Origin: Lachnospiraceae bacterium
GTDB lineage: Bacteria; Bacillota_A; Clostridia; Lachnospirales; Lachnospiraceae
Direction of reading: 5' to 3'
DNA: 14,749 nt
Assembly: GCA_017958245.1 (NCBI GenBank)
Contig: JAGDDC010000346.1
Span: 1-14,749, forward strand
Under the pieces are notes generated by a model, which was not told where the DNA came from, searched no databases, and saw only the letters and a program-made list of their open reading frames with translations. How positions within the stretch are numbered: the first letter of the stretch is position 1; each line of letters starts with the position of its first letter. This document shows positions 6,985-13,743 of the stretch, piece by piece. Made by a program: the position numbers and the translations under genes.

Positions 6985-8553
6985 ATGGAACATCTCACCG
7001 AGATAAAACAACTTCAAGCAGACATCATAAAGACCCGCAGGTCCAACCACAAGGAAGCGTACAGGCTCTGCGAGAAGCTTCTTGCGCTCTCCGAGCAGGA
7101 AGGCAACGACTATGGTATCGCATTTGCGCAATACTACATGTGCGACGTCATGTCGAACGACCTGGATTTTGACGAGCTTGTGCGCAAGCTCTCGAAGCTC
7201 GCCCTGCCCTTTCACGAGGCAGGCTTCTATGACTTCGAGATCAAGACCTACAATCTCCTCGGCATAGCCTATGACAACAAGTTCAACACGTTCATGGCGC
7301 TCGAGAACTATCAGAAGGCGCTGGATGTGGCGGCGGACTACAATTTCCCCATGCTCGAGGCTCTGACGAACTGCAACGTCGGATGTATATTTGCAAGGCT
7401 CGATGACAACAAGACAGCGCTGACTTATTTTGAATCGTCCTACAACCAGCTCCTCTCCTTGGAGCTCACGCCCCAGGTCGAGAACTACAGGCAGCTCCTC
7501 GTGAGCAACTTAGCCCTCACGAACGCCCTGCTGGGCAACTATGAGGATGCCCGCGCCTACTGCAAGCAGGCGGACGAGTTTGAGAAGATCGACGATATCT
7601 ATTCCGCCTCGATCAACATAGCCCGCGCGATGGTGCTGCTCGACAAGGGCGATCTCGACGGTTCGAGGAACTTCGCGAGAGCAGGCGCAGACTACTACCT
7701 CTCGACGCACAGCATCTACGACACCTTCGACACTTTCATCAACATATACAGGCTCCTCTACAAGCTTGAGGAGTTCGAGCTGCTCGACAAGTACTTCTAC
7801 TCTACCATAGAATACGCCAAGGCAAAGAAGCTCACATCGCTCAGACGCGATATCTTTGAGCTCTACATCGACTATCTCTCAAAGAGGAACGAGGAGAAGA
7901 AGCTTCTGAAGGCGTGCAAGGAGTACTACAGGCTCAACTCGAGGCTCGACGCCAAGGAGAGCCGCACGACAGCGAAGAGCATGAAGCTCAAGCTCTCGCT
8001 CATGAAGGCTTCAAGCGCAAGAGAAGAGCTCATAGAGAGCAACAAGGCGCTGACCATGATATCCCAGACAGACACTCTCACCCACCTTCCGAACAGGTAC
8101 AGGTACGATTCGCTGCTCAACTCCCTCTTCGCGAAGGCTGTCAAGGAGAAGAAAGAGTTCTGCTACGTGATCATGGACGTCGACTGCTTCAAGCAATACA
8201 ACGACACCTACGGGCATCTCAAGGGCGATTCGTGCCTCTGGCACATAGCGAACGTCCTCCGCTCCGAGATGTCAAACGATATCACATTCTTCAGGTACGG
8301 CGGTGACGAGTTCGCGGGCATCTACTACGACAAGTCGCCCGAGTACGTCAAGGCCTCGATAAAGAGGCTCGAGGATGGCATCAAAGGTCTCGGTCTCGAG
8401 CACAGGACATCTGCGAAGACAGACTGTGTCTCCGTGACCATGGGCTACGTCGTAAAAGTCCCCTCTCCCTCGGAGAAGGCCCTGGACCTCGTGAGCGAGG
8501 CAGACCTCCTTCTCTACCGGAACAAAGCGAAATGGAAAGAAGCCGGAAAATAG
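6985..8553 (+). CDS. TPR-like repeat protein with C-terminal GGDEF diguanylate cyclase domain (second of tandem pair)
   Basis: This 522-residue protein is a paralogue of the preceding one, with the same length, the same helical-repeat N-terminus and the same GGDEF C-terminus. The N-terminal parts align end to end but are strongly diverged, for example LPFHEAGFYDFEIKTYNLLG against LPSFHSGGYYLLEAKAYIIM. The cyclase domain has DTLTHLPNR (363-371), MDVDCFKQYND (metal Asp398) and an intact GGDEF (439-443). The position of the RxxD inhibitory site reads SNDI, so it too lacks the classical feedback site. The ATG is preceded by GGAGGG at 4 bases spacing, and the gene begins 12 bases after its neighbour's stop. 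A strong terminator follows immediately. The different repeat domains suggest two cyclases responding to different partners, or acting as a heterodimer; that is inference. Confidence 0.9.
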   Translation: MEHLTEIKQLQADIIKTRRSNHKEAYRLCEKLLALSEQEGNDYGIAFAQYYMCDVMSNDLDFDELVRKLSKLALPFHEAGFYDFEIKTYNLLGIAYDNKFNTFMALENYQKALDVAADYNFPMLEALTNCNVGCIFARLDDNKTALTYFESSYNQLLSLELTPQVENYRQLLVSNLALTNALLGNYEDARAYCKQADEFEKIDDIYSASINIARAMVLLDKGDLDGSRNFARAGADYYLSTHSIYDTFDTFINIYRLLYKLEEFELLDKYFYSTIEYAKAKKLTSLRRDIFELYIDYLSKRNEEKKLLKACKEYYRLNSRLDAKESRTTAKSMKLKLSLMKASSAREELIESNKALTMISQTDTLTHLPNRYRYDSLLNSLFAKAVKEKKEFCYVIMDVDCFKQYNDTYGHLKGDSCLWHIANVLRSEMSNDITFFRYGGDEFAGIYYDKSPEYVKASIKRLEDGIKGLGLEHRTSAKTDCVSVTMGYVVKVPSPSEKALDLVSEADLLLYRNKAKWKEAGK

Positions 8554-8588
8554 AAAAGAAAGCCTTGATGAGAAGGCTTTCTTTTTTG
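8554..8588. terminator. Strong, probably bidirectional intrinsic terminator
   Basis: A perfect 13-bp inverted repeat (AAAAGAAAGCCTT, 6-base loop GATGAG, AAGGCTTTCTTTT) begins right after the stop codon of the second cyclase gene and ends in a T run on the plus strand. Read on the minus strand, the stem is followed by TTTTCTATTTT, so the same hairpin can also end transcripts arriving through tRNA-Ser from the other side. Confidence 0.88.
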
Positions 8589-8598
8589 TTTAAAGGAG

Positions 8599-8684
8599 CG
8601 GAGCGGGTGGGATTCGAACCCACGAGCCCTTGCGGGCTACCTGATTTCGAGTCAGGGCCGTTATGACCACTTCGATACCGCTCC
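8599..8684 (-). tRNA. tRNA-Ser (anticodon CGA)
   Basis: An 86-base cloverleaf can be drawn on the minus strand. The acceptor stem is GGAGCGG with CCGCTCC and discriminator G. The anticodon stem is CCTGA/TCAGG around the loop CTCGAAA, giving anticodon CGA (8649-8647), which reads UCG. A long class II variable arm (AGCCC-gcaa-GGGCT) is typical of serine tRNA. The T arm is GTGGG-TTCGAAT-CCCAC. CCA is not encoded; the next bases are CTCC. It lies downstream of holA on the same strand and has its own promoter. Confidence 0.96.
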
Positions 8685-8720
8685 AGAGGTCATTCCACTC
8701 GGTTTGAACGACCGAAATGT

Positions 8721-8749
8721 ATTATACTACATAGCCGAGAATTTTACAA
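8721..8749 (-). promoter_or_regulatory. Promoter for tRNA-Ser inside the 3' end of holA
   Basis: On the minus strand TTGTAA (8749-8744), a 17-base spacer and a perfect TATAAT (8726-8721) are seen. The -35 box lies in the last codons of holA and the -10 starts just after its stop. Transcription would start near 8714, about 30 bases before the mature tRNA 5' end. Confidence 0.7.
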
Positions 8750-9704
8750 TCATTAATTCTACACCAATTTGTTCCTGGATTTTGCCGTTTTTAAAGTCAG
8801 TTTCCACATCTGTCGCGTACTCCATGTGTCTGACCAGAGTGTCGTAGTCGTAGGCGCGAAGCTGCGCATAGTACTTTTTGAGCACCCATGAGGATATCCT
8901 CAGCGAGGCCGCTATCTCCTTGTCGCTCTTTCGCTCTCTTCTCTCCTCGTGTATCCGGAGGAGCTTTGCGAAATGCTTCCTGATCATGTAGAGGATACCG
9001 ATCGGCTTCTCGCGCAGTCTCAGAAGGTCGAAGTACAGCGCCATGGCGCGGTCCCTGTTCCCGCTTGCGATCGCGTCCGTCATCACGAAGATCTTGTTCG
9101 TGATCGATGCGGTGCAGATCTCGTCGATATCCTCTCTCGTAACGACTTCACGGTCCCCCAGATATGCGATCAGCTTGTCGAGCTCGTTCTTCAGTCCGTA
9201 CATGTCCTCGCCGCAGATCTCTGTCAGATACGAGCAGTCGTTCTGCGTGATCTTCTTTGAGTACTTGCCGAGATACCCTGCCGCGAACCTCATGAGCTCT
9301 CCGGGATCAGGCTTTTTGAGTTCGCACACGAAGCCGTGATCATTGAAGAACTTGTACATCTTGGTGCGCTTATCGACTTCTTTCTCGACGAACACAAGGC
9401 TGGTCGTATCGCACATCCCCTCGAGCATATCCGCGAGGTCGGAAGCGTTCTTAAAAAGTCCCGTGCCCTCGCACAGGATCACTCGCCTGTCAGCGAAAAA
9501 GGGCAGTGTCGACGCGCTCTCAAGCAGCTCGTCAAATGAATCCATGGCACCCTCAAAATGCGCATAGTTCATCTCATCACCGCCGTCTTTTAAAGCGTCG
9601 ATGAGCATCCGCTTCGCGGAGGAGACCAGATAATCCTCGTCTCCGTATATCAGATAGAATCTGCAAAATTCCTTGCTTTTTATGTGTTTCCTGAGCTCCT
9701 GCAT
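8727..9704 (-). CDS. holA: DNA polymerase III delta subunit (clamp loader)
   Basis: A 325-residue protein of usual HolA length. The delta subunit is part of the clamp loader and opens the beta sliding clamp so it can be placed on primed DNA. The N-terminal fold begins with FYLIYGDEDYLV (about 17-28), typical of HolA's degenerate AAA-like domain I, followed by the clamp-contact region LPFFADRRVILCEG (67-80). The middle has the characteristic LTEICGEDMYGLKNELDKL (165-183). The C-terminal helical collar domain includes LREKPIGILYMIRKHF. ATG with GGAGGAG 3-4 bases upstream. It is the last protein gene of the lipid/repair operon, 51 bases after psd, and tRNA-Ser follows. Identification is by overall family pattern and is firm. 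Confidence 0.93.
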   Translation of the reverse strand: MQELRKHIKSKEFCRFYLIYGDEDYLVSSAKRMLIDALKDGGDEMNYAHFEGAMDSFDELLESASTLPFFADRRVILCEGTGLFKNASDLADMLEGMCDTTSLVFVEKEVDKRTKMYKFFNDHGFVCELKKPDPGELMRFAAGYLGKYSKKITQNDCSYLTEICGEDMYGLKNELDKLIAYLGDREVVTREDIDEICTASITNKIFVMTDAIASGNRDRAMALYFDLLRLREKPIGILYMIRKHFAKLLRIHEERRERKSDKEIAASLRISSWVLKKYYAQLRAYDYDTLVRHMEYATDVETDFKNGKIQEQIGVELMIVKFSAM

Positions 9705-9739
9705 GTCTCCTCCAGAAGAACCTCGCCTCTTCCACGGGT

Positions 9740-9758
9740 TGAAGCCTGCGCGGCTTCA
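9740..9758 (-). other. Short hairpin at the psd stop codon, between psd and holA
   Basis: A perfect 7-bp inverted repeat, TGAAGCC-N5-GGCTTCA, overlaps the TGA stop of psd. No T run follows on the minus strand, so it is not a standard terminator. It may stabilise the upstream mRNA or partly block read-through to holA; this is a guess. Confidence 0.4.
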
Positions 9759-10625
9759 GGCTTTGGAAGCCGTCCCTATCCGCTCGCCCATGAGGACCTT
9801 TGTCTCATAGCCCTCGGCGCTGTTTTTCAATATATCCTCACGCACTCTCACGCTGTCTTTCTCAAGCAACAGGACAACAGTTGAGCCGCCGAATTCAAAA
9901 CAGCCTTTTTCTTTTCCCTTCACTGCCTCGCCTTCGCCCTCGTTGTTCCTTATCCTTCCGACGAGAAGGGCGCCCACCTCCATCTGGATGAGCTTCCCGA
10001 AGGTCTCCGACTCGATCACGGTGTATTCACGGCTGTTCTCCGAGTAGATGTCAACGTAGTCGAGCACTATGGGGTTCACCGTGTTGAAGAACCCGTCAAG
10101 TCTGATGTTCTCTCCCTTGTGACCCGATGCCGCATAGCAGTAGCGGTGGTAGTTGTCGACGGAGAGCCTCACTATCACGCAGGTCCCTCCCTCGTAACGC
10201 GCTGCAAGTTCGGGGTCCCTGAGCATCGAAGAGACGGTGTAAGCGGAGTTCTTGATCTCAAAGACCGAGTTTCCGTCTATCCTGTAGGCCGTCGCCTTGC
10301 CGTCCGCAGGACTTATGAGCGCGGCGGGATCATCGCAGACAGGCCTCCTTGAAGGCTTTATGCGACGCGCGAAGCAGTCGTTGAAAGACCTGTATCTGCA
10401 CGGCACATACTCCCTTAGATCGATCCTGTTGTTCCTTATAAATGAGTCTATGAACAGGCAGGACAGACGCGAGTCGAGGAATCTGCCCGCAGCCTTTGAA
10501 AAGAAGGGTCTTCCGAGAAGTTTTAAAAACTCTCTCCCCAAGCGGCTGCCGTAAGCCTTCCTCAAAAAAACGTCCTGCGAGGTTCCGCCCTCGAAGATCC
10601 TGCCGTCTCTGTCTTTGTAAAGCAT
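9756..10625 (-). CDS. psd: Phosphatidylserine decarboxylase proenzyme
   Basis: A 289-residue protein of the pyruvoyl-dependent decarboxylase family that converts phosphatidylserine to phosphatidylethanolamine at the membrane. The self-cleavage site is seen as FGGST, with cleavage expected between Gly247 and Ser248; Ser248 would become the pyruvoyl group of the short alpha chain (248-289). The other members of the Asp-His-Ser set are visible as Asp108 in ISPADGK and His160 in DNYHRYCY. The motif GGST in place of the E. coli-type LGST is common among Gram-positive type II enzymes. ATG is preceded by AAGGAAAAGG. Its substrate is made by pssA three genes upstream in the same operon, so the pathway is complete in this window. 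Confidence 0.93.
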   Translation of the reverse strand: MLYKDRDGRIFEGGTSQDVFLRKAYGSRLGREFLKLLGRPFFSKAAGRFLDSRLSCLFIDSFIRNNRIDLREYVPCRYRSFNDCFARRIKPSRRPVCDDPAALISPADGKATAYRIDGNSVFEIKNSAYTVSSMLRDPELAARYEGGTCVIVRLSVDNYHRYCYAASGHKGENIRLDGFFNTVNPIVLDYVDIYSENSREYTVIESETFGKLIQMEVGALLVGRIRNNEGEGEAVKGKEKGCFEFGGSTVVLLLEKDSVRVREDILKNSAEGYETKVLMGERIGTASKA

Positions 10626-10659
10626 CTTTCACCTTTTCCTTCCGTCCGGGCGCATGGCC

Positions 10660-10679
10660 CCGGTCTGTCATTTGACCGG
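10660..10679 (-). other. Short hairpin between nth and psd
   Basis: CCGGTC-N8-GACCGG lies directly after the stop of nth and about 35 bases before psd. There is no T run, so termination is unlikely. It could be an mRNA-stability or processing element. Confidence 0.3.
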
Positions 10680-10680
10680 A

Positions 10681-11313
10681 CTACAGTTTTTTTCTGCATA
10701 TATCGTTTAGCACGCACTTGTCGCAAAAGGGCTTTGTCCTTGCGGTGCATATCACCCGTCCGTGATCCACGAACCTGTGGCAGAGGTCGTTGCCCTCCTC
10801 GGGGGGAACGATCTTTTGAAGTTCCTTCTCGACCTTTGCGGGGTCCTTTTGCCCGTCGACCTGCCCTATCCTGTTCGCGAGCCTTATCCAATGCGTGTCC
10901 GTCACTATCGCAGGCTTCCCGAATACATCCCCGAGTATGAGGTTCGCGCTCATCCTGCCGACCCCCGGGAGCTCAAGCAGCCTGTCCATGTCATCGGGCA
11001 CCGCTCCCCCGTAGTCCTTCACAAGCTTCCTCATGCAGAGGCTTATATCGCGCGCCTTGGAGTGTCCCAGGCCGCATGGCCTCACTATCTCCTCGATGTC
11101 CTTAGGCTCCGCTTCCGCCAGGGCCTCGGGCGAGGGATACTTTGAAAAGAGCACGGGAACGATCTCGTTCACCCGTGCGTCGGTGCACTGGGCCGCGAGC
11201 CTCACGGACACCAGAAGCTTCCATGCTTCGTCGTGGTCGAGAGTGCATCGCGTCTCAGGGTATTCTTTTTTGAGTCTTTCTATGACTTCCAGTGCAAGTT
11301 CTTTTTTTCTCAT
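10681..11313 (-). CDS. nth: Endonuclease III family DNA glycosylase lacking the catalytic lysine
   Basis: A 210-residue protein with the length and order of Nth, which removes oxidised pyrimidines and nicks at abasic sites. It has LAAQCTDARVN (39-49), the helix-hairpin-helix LPGVGRMSANLI (115-126), TDTHWIRLANR with the expected catalytic Asp139, and a [4Fe-4S] ligand set of Cys189, Cys197, Cys200 and Cys206. In E. coli Nth the hairpin reads GVGRKTA and Lys120 forms the Schiff base; here that position is Met121 (codon ATG, one base from the lysine codon AAG). The lyase step should therefore be lost, while base removal driven by Asp139 might remain, as in MutY-type enzymes that also lack this lysine. 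ATG preceded by GTGGAG; 10 bases after the rhomboid gene. A sequencing error at this base is the main alternative. Confidence 0.9.
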   Translation of the reverse strand: MRKKELALEVIERLKKEYPETRCTLDHDEAWKLLVSVRLAAQCTDARVNEIVPVLFSKYPSPEALAEAEPKDIEEIVRPCGLGHSKARDISLCMRKLVKDYGGAVPDDMDRLLELPGVGRMSANLILGDVFGKPAIVTDTHWIRLANRIGQVDGQKDPAKVEKELQKIVPPEEGNDLCHRFVDHGRVICTARTKPFCDKCVLNDICRKKL

Positions 11314-11323
11314 ATTTCTCCAC

Positions 11324-11920
11324 TCACTGATCCGACCTCTTTCTCATGCACAGGATCAGGCCGAGCACCAGTCCCGAGACCAGCCCGCCAACGTGGCCTC
11401 CGACGCTCACGGTCTTCGAGGTAAATGTGATGGCGAGGTTGATCGCAAGTCCTATGACTATGTTCTTTGCCAGATCGAAACGCTTGTTTCTGAGCATAAA
11501 GACGAGAAGAGCGCCTATCATCCCGAAGATCGCCCCCGAGGCGCCGACCGTCAGCGTGTATTCGTCCTCTATGAGCATCACGGCGGCACTTCCGCCGAGT
11601 CCCGACAGGAGATATATGACGGCGGTCCTTATGTGGCCGAGCACGCTCTCAAACATCTGCCCTATCGAGAAGAGCACGAACATGTTGCACAGGAAATGCG
11701 CAAAATCCGCATGAATAAAGAAGGACGTGAACAGCCTGTAGTACTCTCCCGCCCTGACTGCGGGCGGAAAGATCCCATAATCGTAGGCAAAGTCCTCGCC
11801 CTTTATAAACCCGAGAAGAAAGACGACGGTGTTCGCCGCGAGTATCACAACGGTGACCGGGCATTTCCCAAGCTTTGAGAGCAACGGGAGCCTTGTCGCC
11901 GGATTGTTTTCATCGGACAC
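11324..11920 (-). CDS. Rhomboid family intramembrane serine protease
   Basis: A 198-residue membrane protein with six hydrophobic segments; it cuts other membrane proteins within or near the bilayer. Numbering from GTG 11920, the catalytic serine is in GASGAIFG (Ser128) and the catalytic histidine in SVGGHVGGLVSG (His176), on separate helices as expected. The conserved IHADFAHFLCNM (His75 with Asn79) forms the oxyanion region. The frame is open to GTG 11926, but GGAGGT directly abuts that codon, whereas the GTG two codons later has the usual 6-base spacing, so the later start is preferred. It lies between pssA (15 bases upstream) and nth (10 bases downstream). No substrate can be named. Confidence 0.92.
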   Translation of the reverse strand: MSDENNPATRLPLLSKLGKCPVTVVILAANTVVFLLGFIKGEDFAYDYGIFPPAVRAGEYYRLFTSFFIHADFAHFLCNMFVLFSIGQMFESVLGHIRTAVIYLLSGLGGSAAVMLIEDEYTLTVGASGAIFGMIGALLVFMLRNKRFDLAKNIVIGLAINLAITFTSKTVSVGGHVGGLVSGLVLGLILCMRKRSDQ

Positions 11921-11926
11921 AGCCAC

Positions 11927-11932
11927 ACCTCC
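11927..11932 (-). promoter_or_regulatory. Ribosome binding site deciding the rhomboid start
   Basis: GGAGGT on the minus strand, 3 bases after the end of pssA. The GTG at 11926 touches it with no spacing; the in-frame GTG at 11920 is 6 bases away, the normal distance. Confidence 0.6.
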
Positions 11933-11935
11933 GCT

Positions 11936-12577
11936 TTATACAAAGAGGATCACAAAGAAGACTGCAAACCCGATCACAGCCACCGGGATCAGCTTCTTTC
12001 CGTGGAGCTTCTTCATCTTGAAATCAAGCAGGAAGAGGAAGCCTGTGATAAAGAGAACAGCGATGAGGATCACCGCAAACAAGGTACCTTCCGCGAAATA
12101 CTTCGCAAGATACACGATGGGAAGTATGAGCGAGATGTTCGTCACGGGAAGTCCCCTATAGCTCTCGCGCTTCTTCGTACCCTCCACGCGCTGGCGCTCC
12201 TCCTCCGACACGTTGAAGAAAGCCAGCCTTATGATCGCGGCGAGTGTGAAGGCGATACCGACCCCAAGCGCGATGTATCTGAGCACGTTGTTGTCGGGTA
12301 CCAGGTACTGTACGTAATAGTATACGATAAAAGGCGGCAGAACGCCGAAGCTGATGCAGTCACACAGCGAATCGATCTGAACGCCGAAAGCGCGCTCCAT
12401 GTCCGTGCGCTTCTTGGTGGAAGCGACCGCTCCGTCCGTCATGTCGCACAGACCCGACAGCAGGAGGCAAATGATGGCCCCCTTGAAGTTGCCGTTCACC
12501 GAAAAACTGATGCCGAGCATCGCAGAAACCACGCTCAGGTACGTCAGTATGACAGTATAGTTATAGAATCCTAACAT
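11936..12577 (-). CDS. pssA: CDP-diacylglycerol-serine O-phosphatidyltransferase (phosphatidylserine synthase)
   Basis: A 213-residue multi-spanning membrane enzyme of the CDP-alcohol phosphatidyltransferase family. It makes phosphatidylserine from CDP-diacylglycerol and L-serine. The family motif is visible with its acidic residues: Asp45, Asp48-Gly49, Gly65, Asp69 and Asp73 (LCDMTDGAVAS, then FGVQIDSLCDCISFG). The usual DGxxAR reads DGAVAS here, a variant I associate with the enzyme in Lachnospiraceae rather than with loss of function. The class as Ser transferase rests on the FGVQIDSLCD type of motif and on psd being in the same operon. The start ATG lies inside the last codons of the upstream gene (7-base overlap, ATGTTAG), which points to translational coupling; AGGAAGGA lies upstream. 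Confidence 0.9.
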   Translation of the reverse strand: MLGFYNYTVILTYLSVVSAMLGISFSVNGNFKGAIICLLLSGLCDMTDGAVASTKKRTDMERAFGVQIDSLCDCISFGVLPPFIVYYYVQYLVPDNNVLRYIALGVGIAFTLAAIIRLAFFNVSEEERQRVEGTKKRESYRGLPVTNISLILPIVYLAKYFAEGTLFAVILIAVLFITGFLFLLDFKMKKLHGKKLIPVAVIGFAVFFVILFV

Positions 12578-13611
12578 CCTACGCTTTCCTTCCTTCTCAT
12601 GATCAAAATATGTCCCAAAAGTGTTATGATGCCGGTCGCAAACATCAGGAAGAAGTAAGTCAGCCCTCTGTAGAGCAGAAGTCCCGAAAAGACGACCGTC
12701 TCGCCGAATATCCGTTTAAAGAGCAGGGTGAAGACACCCTCGTTTGCGCCCGCTGCTCCCGGGAGGGGAAGCGCGTCGACCGCCAGGGCAAGCACCACCT
12801 GCAGCGCGAAGAACTCAAAGATATCCGTCCCCGAGAGTCCGAAAGACCTGTATACCATGTAGCACACGCTAAAGTAAGCGAGGCGCTGTACGAACGTGAT
12901 CGCCAGGATCCTCGGGATCAGCGACAGATGCTTTTTGACATATGCCGCACAGTGCTCGTACTGCCTGAGGGACCCGATCGCCTTGGCAAGAGTCTTTTCG
13001 GGGTGCTTTAAAAGCTTTATGCGCCCGCCGAACTTGATGAGTCCGGATATGATCGAATACGCAAATGACGGTTTAAAAACCGCAACACACAAAAAGCCCA
13101 TAAAAAGTGTGTTCCCCACGAGACCGTACAGGAAGAACAGCGGCACCTGAGAGATCGCCGAAAGGACCGTTCCGCCTTTTGTAAAGAGGAACACGACTAA
13201 AAGCGACAGGAGCGCAAGCTTGTAACATATGGTCACGAGCATACTGCACAGCGTCCCTATCAGGACATCCACGCCGAACTTTGTCATATAGTAGACCTGG
13301 ACCGGCTGTCCGCCCGATGCGCTCGGTGTTATCGCGCTGTAAAAAAAACCTGTGCACGACAGGAAGATACACTTGAACAGGGCTACGGGAGAATCGAAGG
13401 TTCTAAACAGTATATTCAGTATGACCGACTCACTGCATACGTGAACGAAGACAAATGCCGCTCCGGCGAGCAGCCACCCCTTTCCTGCCTCGGATATGAC
13501 CTCGAAGATATCCGAGAGACTCTGGTCACGCAGCAGGATAAGAAGAGCACCCGCTATGATGACTACGAGCAGTAAAACATTGAGAAGGTATTTGACAGTC
13601 TTTTTAGACAT
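12571..13611 (-). CDS. YbhN/LPG-synthase transmembrane-domain family protein (flippase-like)
   Basis: A 346-residue integral membrane protein with about eight hydrophobic segments. It shows the two hallmark loops of the family that contains the MprF membrane domain, AglD and YbhN: TPSASGGQPVQVYYM (95-109) and LPLPGAAGANEGVF (281-294). There is no soluble aminoacyl-transferase domain, so it is not a full lysyl-phosphatidylglycerol synthase. Members of this family are thought to move or handle lipids across the membrane. Being first in an operon with pssA and psd, and overlapping pssA, it may act on phosphatidylserine or phosphatidylethanolamine; that is inference. The ATG is preceded by GGGGGTGAGAG and a near-consensus promoter. 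Confidence 0.85.
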   Translation of the reverse strand: MSKKTVKYLLNVLLLVVIIAGALLILLRDQSLSDIFEVISEAGKGWLLAGAAFVFVHVCSESVILNILFRTFDSPVALFKCIFLSCTGFFYSAITPSASGGQPVQVYYMTKFGVDVLIGTLCSMLVTICYKLALLSLLVVFLFTKGGTVLSAISQVPLFFLYGLVGNTLFMGFLCVAVFKPSFAYSIISGLIKFGGRIKLLKHPEKTLAKAIGSLRQYEHCAAYVKKHLSLIPRILAITFVQRLAYFSVCYMVYRSFGLSGTDIFEFFALQVVLALAVDALPLPGAAGANEGVFTLLFKRIFGETVVFSGLLLYRGLTYFFLMFATGIITLLGHILIMRRKESVGC

Positions 13612-13638
13612 CTCTCACCCCCGTAAATATTCAAAAAA

Positions 13639-13667
13639 AGTATACTACCCGACCTATGCGTTGTCAA
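13639..13667 (-). promoter_or_regulatory. Sigma-A promoter of the lipid/repair/holA operon
   Basis: The minus strand has TTGACA (13667-13662), a 17-base spacer and TATACT (13644-13639), an almost ideal promoter. The transcript would start near 13632, about 20 bases before the ATG at 13611. It lies back to back with the plus-strand promoter at 13679. Confidence 0.82.
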
Positions 13668-13678
13668 ACCTAAATTAC

Positions 13679-13707
13679 TTGACGAAATCACGCGCTTTGT
13701 TTAGAAT
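13679..13707 (+). promoter_or_regulatory. Sigma-A promoter for the membrane Hpt-like gene
   Basis: The plus strand has TTGACG (13679-13684), a 17-base spacer and TAGAAT (13702-13707), each box one base off consensus. The ATG at 13744 follows about 30 bases after the expected transcription start, with AGGGGG as ribosome binding site. Confidence 0.75.
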
Positions 13708-13743
13708 CATAACAAATAATCAGGTGTTTATAGGGGGATCAAC

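Noticed and set aside
9740..9758. Rho-independent terminator between psd and holA
   Set aside because: The hairpin is short and not followed by a T run on the transcribed strand.
11033..11878. Plus-strand open frame of 281 codons opposite nth and rhomboid
   Set aside because: Both genes on the other strand have catalytic motifs and operon spacing; the plus-strand product has no recognisable domain and no ribosome binding site was evident.
11967..12480. Loss of function in PssA because DGxxAR reads DGAVAS
   Set aside because: All aspartates of the CDP-alcohol phosphotransferase motif are present, and the AS variant appears to be the normal form in related Clostridia.
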